Both the position numbers and the translations under genes were made by a program. The notes below the pieces were generated by a model. It had not been told where the DNA came from, did not search any database, and worked only from the letters and a program-made list of their open reading frames with translations. Of a stretch of DNA of 64,000 nucleotides, positions 55,258-63,560 are shown piece after piece. The DNA is from Pyrocephalus nanus (Eukaryota; Chordata; Aves; Passeriformes; Tyrannidae). The stretch is from the NCBI GenBank assembly GCA_038380795.1, contig CM076263.1, positions 13,382,709-13,446,708 of the forward strand, given 5' to 3'. Every line of letters starts with the position of its first letter. Within the stretch, counting starts at the first letter, position 1.

Positions 55258-56760
55258 GTGTCAGAGAAAGCAGAAACCGACATTTTAGGAAGCATCATAA
55301 GTCATCCCAAAGGAATCAGAGAGGCCTTCTACCATAAGATAAAGAAGTCAACAGCCCGGCCGATGTGCCTCCACACAAATGCACAAAGCATGGGTACCAA
55401 GAAAGAGGACTTGAAAACCACGATGCAAGTAGAAAACTATGACCTAATTGCTATTATGGAAGCATGGTGGGACAACTGGAACACTGCAGCTGAATTGCAC
55501 TCTCTGTTAAGGAAAGGGTTAGATTTTGAAGATCTGTGTTTGAGAAACAGTCACAGATAGGTTGAGAGCCTGTGGGTAAAAATCAAGGACAGGACCAACA
55601 AAGGACACCTGGAGGTAACTATAGGCTGCCTGTTTGGGGGAGCCTGTTGACAAGCCCTTCCTGATTCAGCTCAGGACACATCTTGCTCACAAGCTACCAT
55701 CCTGATGAGGGATTTCAACCACCTAGGCATCTGCTGGGAAAGTAATGCAGCTGTTTATAAGCAATCCTGGACACTCCTGGAGCGTGTACAGGACAGCTTT
55801 CTGGTCTAGGTACAGGGCAGACCAACCTAGGAGAAGCATTACTGGGCCTGGGGCCTAGTGCTCACTTATGTGGATGAGCTCATCACAGGAGTTAAGTCTG
55901 GAGGCAACCTAGGCTGTAATGACCATGCCCTCGTCAAGTTTGTAATCTCCAGGAGCATGGAGGAGCAAAGAAAAAATTCAGAATCCTGAAGGTTGGAAAA
56001 GCAAACTTTATCATGTTCAAGTACTGGGTGAATTAGATCCTTCGGGAAACTGTCCTTAAGGACACAGGGACTGACAGACTTGGCAAGTCTTAAAGGCCAT
56101 TTTTCTTAGATCACAAGAACTTTCCCTCACAATGTGTAGGACATACACAAGGCAGGCCAGAAGCCAGCACGGCTGAGCAAAGGTCTGCTCCTCAAACTGA
56201 GAAGAAAGAAGGAAATGCACAGCCAGTGGAAGCAGGGACAGGTGGCCTGGAGAGTGTACTGGGATACAGTTCAGATGTGTAGGGACAGAGTAAAGAAAGC
56301 CAAGGCATAGATGGAACTGGACTTGGCAAGTAATGCGAAGAATAACAATAAGAGATTCTGTAAGGACATAGATCAGAAGAGAAAAGCCAAGGAGATGAAA
56401 CTGAACAACCACAAGTCTACGGGGCCTTACAACATGCATCCCAGGGTCTGGAAGCAACTGAACTCTGTCGTGGCCAAAGTGTTCTCTGTCATATATGAAA
56501 AGTCATGGCAGTGAGGCCACGTCCTTGGTGATTAGAAAAAGGGAAACATCACTTCTATTTTTAAAAGGGGGAGTAGGAAGACTTGGGGAATTACAGACCA
56601 GTTATCCTGACCTCTGTGCCTGGGTAGATAATGTTGCAGATCCTCGTGCAAGCAATGTTAAATCACATACAAGACAAGGTGATCCAAGATAGACAACATG
56701 GCTTTACAAAGGCAGATCACTCTGGATGATGGAGTGACTGCAACGATCAACAATTCACAG
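55258..56760 (+). pseudogene. CR1 ORF2 remnant (endonuclease and start of reverse transcriptase)
   Basis: ORF2 of CR1 encodes an apurinic/apyrimidinic-type endonuclease followed by a reverse transcriptase, which together drive target-primed retrotransposition. Here the frame from 55258 shows CLHTNAQSMGTKKEDLK (with the endonuclease Asn) and YDLIAIMEAWWD (with its catalytic Glu). Near 55680-55740 other frames show the late endonuclease block. From 56390 NNHKSTGPYNMHPRVWKQL is the first RT block. The catalytic YADD region is absent because the element stops at about 56760. Multiple frameshifts make it a pseudogene. Confidence 0.8.
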
Positions 56761-56762
56761 CC

Positions 56763-57022
56763 AGTGCAATTTGATGCATGTCAGTGCTGTGAGTGAGCAA
56801 CTGGGAAAGCTTGGTCCTGATCAGAATTCCTAATCCTTAATGCTCTCTGGCAGTCCTAGTCACAAAGTGACACAAGGAGTGTGCAGAGTAGAGGATAACT
56901 GTGGTTAACTGTAGTTCAATACAAAAATTGAGTAGTTTGTCTTGGTCCAGTAGTTAATTTTTCAAATCACCTCTGTTGTTTGAGAAAGCTCCTCTTTGCA
57001 CCGGTCTTACTTGAAAGTAACA
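56763..57022 (+). repeat. Flanking repeat, copy 1
   Basis: About 260 bases match 61900-62164 at roughly 80-85% by eye. Shared strings include GCATGTCAGTGCTGTGAG, AGTGTGCAGAGTAGAGGA (AGTGTACAGAGTAGAGGA in copy 2) and a TTGTCTT, TCCAGTA run near the end. Both copies stop right after GAAAGTAACA. The two copies are in the same orientation and bracket the Topors-like pair. I do not recognise the family; copy 2 merges into a retroviral env remnant, so it may be retroviral. Confidence 0.8.
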
Positions 57023-57601
57023 CTGTTCTTGGTCCACCATTGTTTTTCAAAGTCTTTGGTAGTCTTTGGATGGGGTCTGAAGAGTCTGTAGCATGGACTC
57101 CCACTGAAAGGCATTCAAAGGTGAGGCTCTTTACAGAGCAATACCATGGGGACACATTTCTCAATAGAGGCTTTGGGGACTTATTTTAAAGTCTGTAAGG
57201 AGGAGGAAGAAGAAGAAAATGGGCTTCTCAGAGGCTTGCTACCAGTGTTAGTTTTGGACTGGCATCATAGGCAGTCTCTTTGTGATTCAACAGAGTGATT
57301 GTAAACCAACTGCAGTTATCACTGCCACCTTGTGAGAAAAGTGGTAAGATGAGAAGTTATTTTGGTGGATATTTGGATTCAAGTGGAAAAAATGGATGAT
57401 ATGGAAGGACAAGATGTTATCTAATATAATAACCCACTTGTGTTGTTGGTACTAGGGCAGAAAGGATTTTTTTCCTTTCATATTCAGTTGTCATTGTGTG
57501 GAAATGCAATATAGGGAGAAAAGGCACACCCACACAAAATGTTAAGTACAACCTTTTATGGATGAGTGTAACATAAATCAGGATGAGAAAAGCAACACTG
57601 A
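57023..57601. other. Unassigned spacer
   Basis: Between flanking repeat copy 1 and the left edge of the Topors-like duplication I see no gene, RNA or recognisable repeat. A short internal echo (CAAAGTCTTTGG then TAGTCTTTGG) occurs near 57048-57070. Confidence 0.5.
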
Positions 57602-57708
57602 ACTTCTAGCCTGTTACACTCATGACCCTCAGCAGCCCTGAAGGGTTATTTTAGATTTTCAGGTGCATTTTCAGATGCTTGGTCCCAAGCTTGATGGCTG
57701 GATTTGAA

Positions 57709-57714
57709 TTTATT
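57709..57714 (-). terminator. Polyadenylation signal of Topors-like copy A
   Basis: AATAAA on the minus strand, in the context CAAAAATAAATTC, about 96 bases after the stop codon. The same signal is kept at the matching place in copy B. Confidence 0.65.
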
Positions 57715-57810
57715 TTTGAAATTGCTAATAGAAGCAGTTTTGGTGTGAGGCGTTCTAATTCATGGTGCTAATAGCAGGGCATACAGTAGTACTGTTTTTG
57801 GTAGGGTGTT

Positions 57811-58865
57811 CTACCTCTCCCTGTGACCATCAGGACTGTGGGATGTCTGCCGGGATCGGCTCCTTGTTGTCCGGGGCTCCCGGGCGGTAACCCGGCGTCC
57901 CTGCTGATGCCGCTCGCTCCTCCCTGAGCGGGCTGGGGCATCCCGTTCAGGGCTTTCAGCGTGGTCCTCATCACTAGAGGTGTCAGTAGACGTGTCTTCA
58001 GCCCAACTGTCTTGCCGGCTCCTGCTGCTCGAGGAGTCATAGTCCTGGGCCCGCTGACCCCTGCTGTGGCTCCTGTGGTGCCGCCTCTGGGACCTGCTTC
58101 GTTCCCTCTCTCGGTCCCTGGCACGGCCAGTGCCGCGCTCCCTGCTGGAAGAGCTGCGCCGCTGGCGGCCTGTGGAACGATTCTGCCTCCTTCCTGCAGA
58201 GTGGCGACGAGCTCTCTGTCCTCGATTAGGCCTGGAAAAGGTGATGTAGTGCCCTATGGAGTACACCTCGTAATTGTTTTCTCCCACCTTGCGGAGGAGG
58301 TATTGGAAAGGCTCCCGGCAGATTGGGCACACAGCTGTGTTGCGGGACCATTGCAGTATGCAAGGAAAGCAGAAAGCGTGGCTGCACCAGCTCACAGAGA
58401 CTTGGTCCTTGATGGAGTCCATGCAGATCGGGCACGTTAGGTTCTCTGTGTCACGTGCAGGCACAGCCTGGGACACCTGGTTGGTCCTGGCATCAGGAGA
58501 AGAGGTGCCATCTCCTGGTGAGCCCTCCAATGCTGTTTGGCACTGCAAACCAAAGAGACACAAAGCTCCTGACCTGCCCTGGAGACACAATCCGGAGATG
58601 CAATCTGCAGAAAGCAGCCAAGCTGCCCAAATTGAGCACTAAAGAGCTCTTGCTTGGCCTCGGGGCTGTGCTTGGGCTGCCACAAGTAGCAGGGACTGGC
58701 CTGGGCCAGGCAAGTGACAGCAGGGGTGTCTTTGCATGTGACAGCTCTCAGAGCAGGATAGTGACTTACCTCTCTGACATGTGCAAGCAGGAATTGGGAA
58801 GGTGAGGAAGAGGTTCCTGGCCTCTCAGCAACAGCATCTGGAGCCTGGGCATGTGGCAGGTCCAT
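57811..58865 (-). CDS. Topors-like RING/RS protein, copy A (spliced; start moved or lost)
   Basis: Proposed model: exon 1 58865-58770, intron 58769-58543, exon 2 58542-57811, giving 275 residues. RING E3 ligases bring a ubiquitin-loaded E2 to a substrate; Topors also acts as a SUMO ligase in the nucleus. The RING is C3HC4 with all ligands kept: Cys69, Cys72, Cys85, His87, Cys90, Cys93, Cys104, Cys107. The stretch WCSHAFCFPCILQWS is close to Topors. Residues from about 125 on are rich in Arg/Ser, like the Topors RS region. The protein is far shorter than Topors (about 1000 residues). The exon 2 ATG used by copy B is ACA here. An ATG at 58865 opens 32 codons that end exactly at a consensus donor (GAG then GTAAGT) and join exon 2 in frame. 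If that exon is not used, this is a pseudogene. No internal stop exists in exon 2. Confidence 0.7.
58543..58769 (-). other. Predicted intron of copy A
   Basis: 227 bases, donor GAG then GTAAGT at 58769, acceptor TTTGGTTTGCAG ending at 58543 behind a pyrimidine-rich run. Copy B has an intron of the same length at the same place. Unspliced reading is blocked: the frame open through this intron in copy B has a TAG here (CTTTAGTGC against CTTCAGTGC). Confidence 0.75.
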
Positions 58866-59179
58866 ACCAGCAACCCAAGCCCTGTCACCACCCTGTGAAT
58901 GCTCTCTATGCTCTCAGAAGGCAGCCAATGGGATGGGGTTCCATCCTCTCCTCAACTGCAGATGTCTGTTCCCACGGGAGGAGGGTGGGCACTCTGATTC
59001 TTCAGGGCTGCCCCACACCACCAAACATTGTCACACATGTCACAATGACTGTGATGACATCACAGTGCTTTCAGGGACTACCCATAGAACACACAAGCCC
59101 TGGCCTCAGGGAAAAAAGCTTCCCAGATAGCTCATCTCACTAGACTGACTCCCTGTCAAGCAGAATTCCCTTGCTGTAT

Positions 59180-59244
59180 TTTTCATATAAAGTCACAGGC
59201 CTCACTGTTTGGTGGTTTTCATATTAAGTCACAGCCTCACTGTT
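59180..59244 (+). repeat. Short tandem duplication upstream of copy A
   Basis: TTTTCATATAAAGTCACAGG plus CCTCACTGTT recurs 36 bases later as TTTTCATATTAAGTCACAGC plus CTCACTGTT. Copy B has a single unit (TTTTTGTATAAAGTCACAGG), so the duplication arose in unit A after the gene duplication, or was lost in B. Confidence 0.85.
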
Positions 59245-59426
59245 CATGCCCAGCTCTATGTTCTATTTTAGAAATAAACCATCTCAAGGCATTTCTTCTA
59301 GCTTATAGCTTCTGGCTTGTTATCCTCACAACCTTGGGCAGCCTTGCATAGATCTCTCTGGATTTTTGGTTGCATTTTTAAATGGAGAATAGATCCTACG
59401 CCTCAAGCTTGACAGTTGTATTTGAC

Positions 59427-59432
59427 TTTATT
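59427..59432 (-). terminator. Polyadenylation signal of Topors-like copy B
   Basis: AATAAA on the minus strand, context CAAAAATAAAGTC, about 96 bases after the stop at 59528. It is conserved in copy A at the same offset. Confidence 0.65.
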
Positions 59433-59527
59433 TTTGAATTGCTAGTAGGAGCAGTTTTGGTGTGAAGCGATGTAAATGATGACACTAATAGCAAGGCATA
59501 CAGTATTATCTGTCTTGGTAGGGTGTG

Positions 59528-60232
59528 CTACCTGTCCCTGCGCCTATCAGGACTGCGGGACCTCCTCTGGGACCGGCTCCTTGCCACCCGTGATTCCCGG
59601 GAGGAACCCCGTCGTTCTCGCTGGCGGCGCTCGCTCCTCCCCGAGCGGGCTGGGGCATCCCGTTCAGGGCTTTCAGCGTGGTCCTCATCACTAGAGGTGT
59701 CAGTAGACGTGTCTTCAGCCCAGCTGTCTTGCCGGCTCCTGCTGCTCGAGGAGTCATAGTCCTGGGCCCGCTGACCCCTGCTGTGGCTCCTGTGGTGCCG
59801 CCTTGAGGACCTGCTTCGTTCCCTCTCTCGGTCCCTGGCACGGCCAGTGCCGCGCTCCCTGCTGGAAGAGCTGCGCCGCTGGCGGCCTGTGGAACGATTC
59901 TGCCTCCTTCCTGCAGAGTGGCGACGAGCTCTCTGTCCTCGATTAGGCCTGGAAAAGCTGATGTAGTACACCTCGTAATTGTTGTCTCCCACCTTGCGGA
60001 AGAGGTACTGGAAAGGCTCCTGGCAATTTGGGCAAACAGGTCTGATGCGGGACCATTCTAGTATGCAAGAAAAGCAGAAAGTATGTCTGCACCAGCTCAC
60101 AGAGACTTGGTCCTTAATGATGTCCATGCAGATCGGGCACTCAGAACCACGTGCAGTCGCAGCCTGGGACACCTGGTTGGTCCTGGCAGCAGGAGAAGAG
60201 GTGCTGCCTTCTGGTGAGATCTCCTCGGCCAT
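59528..60232 (-). CDS. Topors-like RING/RS protein, copy B
   Basis: A 234-residue RING protein of the Topors type, probably a nuclear ubiquitin or SUMO ligase by family analogy. The start chosen is ATG at 60232 (MAEEISPEGS), six bases after a splice acceptor; upstream in-frame sequence of the predicted exon 1 ends at a TGA and has no ATG. RING ligands are Cys32, Cys35, Cys48, His50, Cys53, Cys56, Cys67 and Cys70 (C3HC4). WCRHTFCFSCILEWSRIRPV resembles the human Topors RING. From about residue 88 the chain is Arg/Ser-rich with RE/RD runs (RARDRERERSRSS), an acidic Ser/Thr patch (WAEDTSTDTSSDEDH) and an RS tail ending SPDRRRDR. The RS part likely mediates nuclear targeting or binding. Compared with A it lacks two 3-codon stretches: NLT before the RING and SIG/H-type residues after it. 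Stop TAG at 59528. Confidence 0.85.
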   Translation of the reverse strand: MAEEISPEGSTSSPAARTNQVSQAATARGSECPICMDIIKDQVSVSWCRHTFCFSCILEWSRIRPVCPNCQEPFQYLFRKVGDNNYEVYYISFSRPNRGQRARRHSAGRRQNRSTGRQRRSSSSRERGTGRARDRERERSRSSRRHHRSHSRGQRAQDYDSSSSRSRQDSWAEDTSTDTSSDEDHAESPERDAPARSGRSERRQRERRGSSRESRVARSRSQRRSRSPDRRRDR

Positions 60233-60238
60233 CTGGCA

Positions 60239-60465
60239 CTGCAAACCAAAGAGACACAAAGCTCCTGACCTGCCCTGGAGACACAGTCTGGAGATGCAAT
60301 CTGCAGAAAGCAGCCAAGCTGCCCAAATTGAGCACTGAAGAGCTCTCACTGGGCCTCGGGGCTGTGCTTGGGCTGCCACAAGTAGCAGGGACTGGCCTGG
60401 GGCAGACAAGGGACACCAGAGGTGTCTTTGCATGTGACAGCTCTCAGGGCAGGGTGGTGACTGAC
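60239..60465 (-). other. Predicted 5'UTR intron of copy B
   Basis: Donor GAGAG then GTCAGT at 60465, acceptor GGTTTGCAG ending at 60239, 227 bases, about 15 differences from the copy A intron by hand count. The donor is weaker than in A (GTCAGT against GTAAGT). Exon 1 in B would be non-coding, running from about 60570 to 60466. If the intron is retained, an upstream ATG at 60433 would give a 301-residue form. Confidence 0.7.
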
Positions 60466-60602
60466 CTCTCTGACATGTGCAAGCAGGAATTGGGAAGGCA
60501 GGGAAAGTGGTTCCTGGCCTTTCAACAACAGCAGTCAGAGCCTTTGTGTGCAGCAGTTGGGACCAGCTCCCCAGGCTCTGCCACTATTGCCTCTCGGCAA
60601 AT

Positions 60603-60610
60603 CCTTTTAT
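60603..60610 (-). promoter_or_regulatory. TATA-like box of copy B
   Basis: ATAAAAGG on the minus strand (context GGGATAAAAGGATTTGC) lies about 140 bases upstream of the predicted donor, a good place for a TATA box serving a short exon 1. At the matching position copy A reads GCATAGAGAGCATTC, so the motif is not kept there. Confidence 0.5.
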
Positions 60611-60722
60611 CCCTTAGAAGGCAGCCAACAGGATAGAAGTCCATCCTCTGCTCAACTGCAGATGTCTGTTCCCACGGGAGGAGGGCAGGCACTCTGGGCC
60701 TTTAGGCCTGCTCCATACCAAG

Positions 60723-60876
60723 GATTGATGTCACATGTGTCACAATGACTCTGTGGCGACATCAGAGAGCTTTCAGGAATCACACCCAGAAGGCACAGTG
60801 ATTGATGTCACATGTGTCACAGTGATTCTCTGGTGACAACACAGTGCTTTCAAGGACTACCCATAGAACACACAAG
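60723..60876 (+). repeat. 77-bp tandem duplication upstream of copy B
   Basis: Units 60723-60799 and 60800-60876 both begin GATTGATGTCACATGTGTCA and diverge slightly afterwards. Each carries a CRE-like TGATGTCA and an E-box CACATGTG. Copy A has one equivalent unit near 59028-59085 in which the TGATGTCA is absent or altered, but a TGATGACATCA string lies just downstream. It lies 120-270 bases upstream of the TATA-like box, so it may alter promoter strength. Confidence 0.85.
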
Positions 60877-61057
60877 CCCTGGCCTCGGGGACAAAAGCTT
60901 CCCAGATAGCTCATCTCACTAGACTGACTCCCTGTCAAGCAGAATTCCCTTGCTGTATTTTTTGTATAAAGTCACAGGCCTCACCCTTCATGTCCAGAAC
61001 TGGTTTTTTCCAAATAAGTCATCTCAAGACATTTCTTACTCTGCCGACTTTCCAGGT

Positions 61058-61605
61058 CTGATCCAAGTCCCTCTGTTCAGCACTGGGGAAGTTGCACCTG
61101 GAGTACTCTGTCCAGTTTTGGGCTCCCCAGCACAAGAGAGGTGGACATACTGGAGACCATCCAGCAAAGGTCCACATGGATGAGGAAGGGTGTAGAGCAT
61201 CCTATTAGGACGTGTGGAAAGTGCTGCCTCCAGACCATTCAACCTGGCGAAGACTCCAGGGGGAATCACTTTTCAAGGTGTATCAATACTTGAAGGGAGA
61301 ACGGAGCAAAGACTGGCCCGGCTCTTGTAATGTGTTGTCTTGTCTTTCATGCTCAGTGAAAATAGGCACAAAGCAAAACACAAAAAAGGTAAAAGCTTCT
61401 CTCTGAACATCAGGAAACCTTTTTTTGCCGTGAGGGTGGCTGAGAACTGGCAGAGGTTGCCCAGGGTGCTCATGGAATCTCCCTCCTTGGAGATACTCAA
61501 AAGCTGTGTGACTGTGGTCCTTGGGCAGCATCTCTGCTTGAGCAAAGGAGGTTGGACCCGAAGACCTCTGGAGGTCCTTTTCCACATCAGGCATTCTACG
61601 GTTTT
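61058..61605 (+). mobile_element. CR1 LINE 3' end
   Basis: Starts in the last part of ORF2 (TTGCACCTGGAGTACTCTGT, CCAGTTTTGGGCTCCCCAGC, CATACTGGAGACCATCCAGC), runs through CATCAGGAAACCTTTTTTTG and AGAACTGGCAGAGGTTGCCC to GGTTGGACCCGAAGACCTCT, GGAGGTCCTTTTCCACATC and a degenerate tail (GGCATTCTACGGTTTTG). It sits just outside unit B of the Topors-like duplication. Confidence 0.92.
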
Positions 61606-61899
61606 GTGGCTCAAAGCACACTTGTGCAAGCTAAGGAAGCATGTCTAGTTGCCTAAAGTGGGCAGATTTGAATGTTTCTATGTGTTCATGAAGAGTCAGG
61701 TTTGCCTCATGAAAGCTGATCATCCATGAAGTTGACACGTCTTTTTTTTGACTTCAGGGGCTTTATCGGTTATTGCTCAGAAAACCAACATGCAAAACAA
61801 AAGCATGTGGAGTGTGTAGAGTTAAACATCTCCCTAAAGGTATTGGCTATGTTTTCATACCATGCGTTGCACATGACCCATCAGGTCAGAGTTTACAAC

Positions 61900-62164
61900 T
61901 AATGCAACTTGCTGCATGTCAGTGCTGTGAGCGAGAAAGTGGGCAGCTTGATCCTGATCTGAATTCCTTGGTAGCAGCATCCTAATATTCTGCTCTGTGG
62001 TGGTCCTAGTCATGGAGTGACAAAAGGAGTGTACAGAGTAGAGGACGACTGTAGTTCAGTAAAAAAATTGAATATAGTTTGTCTTAGTCCAGTAATTAAT
62101 TTCTTGGATCACCTCTATCTTTTGACAAAACTCCTCTTCATACCAGTCTTACTCGAAAGTAACA
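61900..62164 (+). repeat. Flanking repeat, copy 2
   Basis: Second copy of the segment at 56763-57022, same orientation, ending after GAAAGTAACA. It is followed within about 100 bases by the env remnant, whereas copy 1 is followed by unrelated sequence. Confidence 0.8.
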
Positions 62165-62239
62165 ATTTGCAAGATTCCCATTAAGACTGTTGAAACCTTA
62201 TTTCCTCACATTTCAAAACTGGACCCTGTGCTGTCAAAT

Positions 62240-63560
62240 ATAAAGGCCAAGAAAAAGTGCTATTTAATCCTTCATGGTCCCTCAAAGAAGTGGAACTATC
62301 AGTGCAGATTAGTATTTCTGCAATTAAACCTGCTTATTCACCATTCTTAAGTACATTTTACATAGGATGGTTATCATGGTTGCATGCAGTGACCCTCACC
62401 TCTCCAAAACAATTTAGGAGAGTTGTGACTGGTATCCTGGGGACAGCATTAGGAATACTGAAGAGCATAAATGCTGAAGTCCTAGCAAACAAAATAAAGT
62501 CGGTGCCAAGTGATTTATACCAATTGGATCACAGGAACTAACCAATTGCACTTATCAGATATATTACCTCAATGGGAAAGGATTGATGAAAACAATCATC
62601 AATTAATAGTGAGTACTCTAGGTGCAGCTCATACCCATATCTCTTAGTTGTGTTGAAGCTCAACTGTGGATACAACTTGCTGCAGCAGCAATTGTAAGGG
62701 AAGACGATGGGGATATCTTGCCTGCTGAAATTCATACAGTAATCTGGAATAATGCAAATAAATCTGAAAGAAAATTTCCGTCTTGGTGGCATCTTCACTT
62801 ATGACCCTACCAATAAGTAAAACTTCTGTTGTAATAATATGCAATGCTGCAGTATATATCACATACCCCATCATTGCACTGGGGTTAAATCACCATAAAA
62901 TTATACTTTATCCTATATAACACAAAGTTATGGGTCCAACAAAATGGGAACAAGTAGCAGATTGTCAGTGTTGATGCATGTGTTGCATGGGAACAATGGG
63001 GATTTATTTGTGAAAGTGACACCATTAGGGTGAACAAAAAAGTTTGTCAGGTCAAAATACATCCTGATGAAATCCTCAAACCTGTGCTTATACACATTAG
63101 AAAGGGATGCATGAGAACTATCTATGATTCCATACTTAGAGAAAACATCACTATAGAAATAAGCAAACATTTGCAGTTGTCCTTATACCCAAATTAGGGG
63201 CTTCTGTCATGACCCACGAGTTGCTACCGTCTAGCTAAACATCCTGTTAAGATTTACTGTCCACCCCCATTGGAATAAACCTTGCACTGGTGAAAAAAAT
63301 TACTGCAGCACAACCCCCTGTGTCGACTGCTGAACTGCATCTGAAACAATGGACAAAGAACTCTAACTGCCCTTCATCATGATACAGAAGAGATACACCA
63401 TGGCTTGGAAAGAATAAACATGTATAACATCACTGGTGGGACATTTTGTTCATGTGGTTACCACCAACAACAGGAATTCTGAATCTAATGCTGCACTCTA
63501 TTGGAATTTTCCTGATTTGTGTCATGTTACGCTTATTGTTGAGTTCTATATCTTAGAGTG
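62240..63560 (+). pseudogene. Decayed endogenous retroviral env (transmembrane part)
   Basis: Three successive + strand stretches in shifting frames (62257-62541, then to 62804, then to about 63545) match the order expected for the transmembrane subunit of an avian endogenous retroviral envelope. There is a small hydrophobic, Gly/Ala-rich segment near 62415-62460, a following helical stretch, a Trp-rich segment near 62740-62800, then ectodomain and a hydrophobic region near 63480-63540. At least two frameshifts and several stops break it, so it cannot make a protein. No gag, pol or paired LTR is visible in the window. The surface subunit may be partly represented just upstream. Family assignment rests on overall pattern and is approximate. 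Confidence 0.7.

Larger units (their letters stand above)
53850..56760 (+). mobile_element. CR1 LINE 5' half (5'UTR, ORF1, start of ORF2), no 3' end
   Basis: This element starts directly after the tail of the previous CR1 and retains what most avian CR1 copies lack. There is a GC-rich leader (about 53850-54254), an ORF1 remnant with esterase-type motifs, and an ORF2 remnant with the endonuclease and the first reverse-transcriptase block. It stops at about 56760, where a different repeated segment begins; the rest of the RT, the 3'UTR and the ATTCTAT tail are missing. All frames carry stops and shifts, so it is dead. Confidence 0.8.
57602..61043 (-). repeat. Direct tandem duplication, two units of about 1.7 kb
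   Basis: Unit A is about 57602-59302 and unit B about 59303-61043. They match from beyond the 3' polyadenylation signal through the gene to several hundred bases upstream. At the left edges, CTTCTAGCCTGTTAC in A aligns with CTTCTGGCTTGTTAT in B. At the right edges, CATCTCAAGGCATTTCTT in A aligns with CATCTCAAGACATTTCTT in B. The units are head to tail with the junction near 59302. Unit B is longer, mostly because of an upstream 77-bp duplication; unit A has its own 36-bp-period duplication. Confidence 0.9.

Noticed and set aside
57961..58440. 159-codon + strand open frame opposite Topors-like copy A, and similar frames opposite copy B
   Set aside because: Antisense of an Arg/Ser-rich coding sequence tends to stay open; the minus strand has the RING and is conserved in both copies.
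58437..58865. Reading copy A exon 1 straight through the donor as a 142-codon gene
   Set aside because: The frame passes a consensus donor and goes into intron sequence conserved with copy B; splicing joins it in frame to the RING.
60241..60433. Unspliced 301-residue form of copy B starting at the ATG at 60433
   Set aside because: The extra N-terminal part covers a region with donor and acceptor signals shared by both copies, and the same frame has a TAG in copy A. I prefer the spliced model but cannot exclude intron retention.
61773..61985. 70-codon + strand open frame with several Cys residues
   Set aside because: It runs into flanking repeat copy 2 and is not kept in copy 1; it may be an old retroviral piece but I cannot support a gene.
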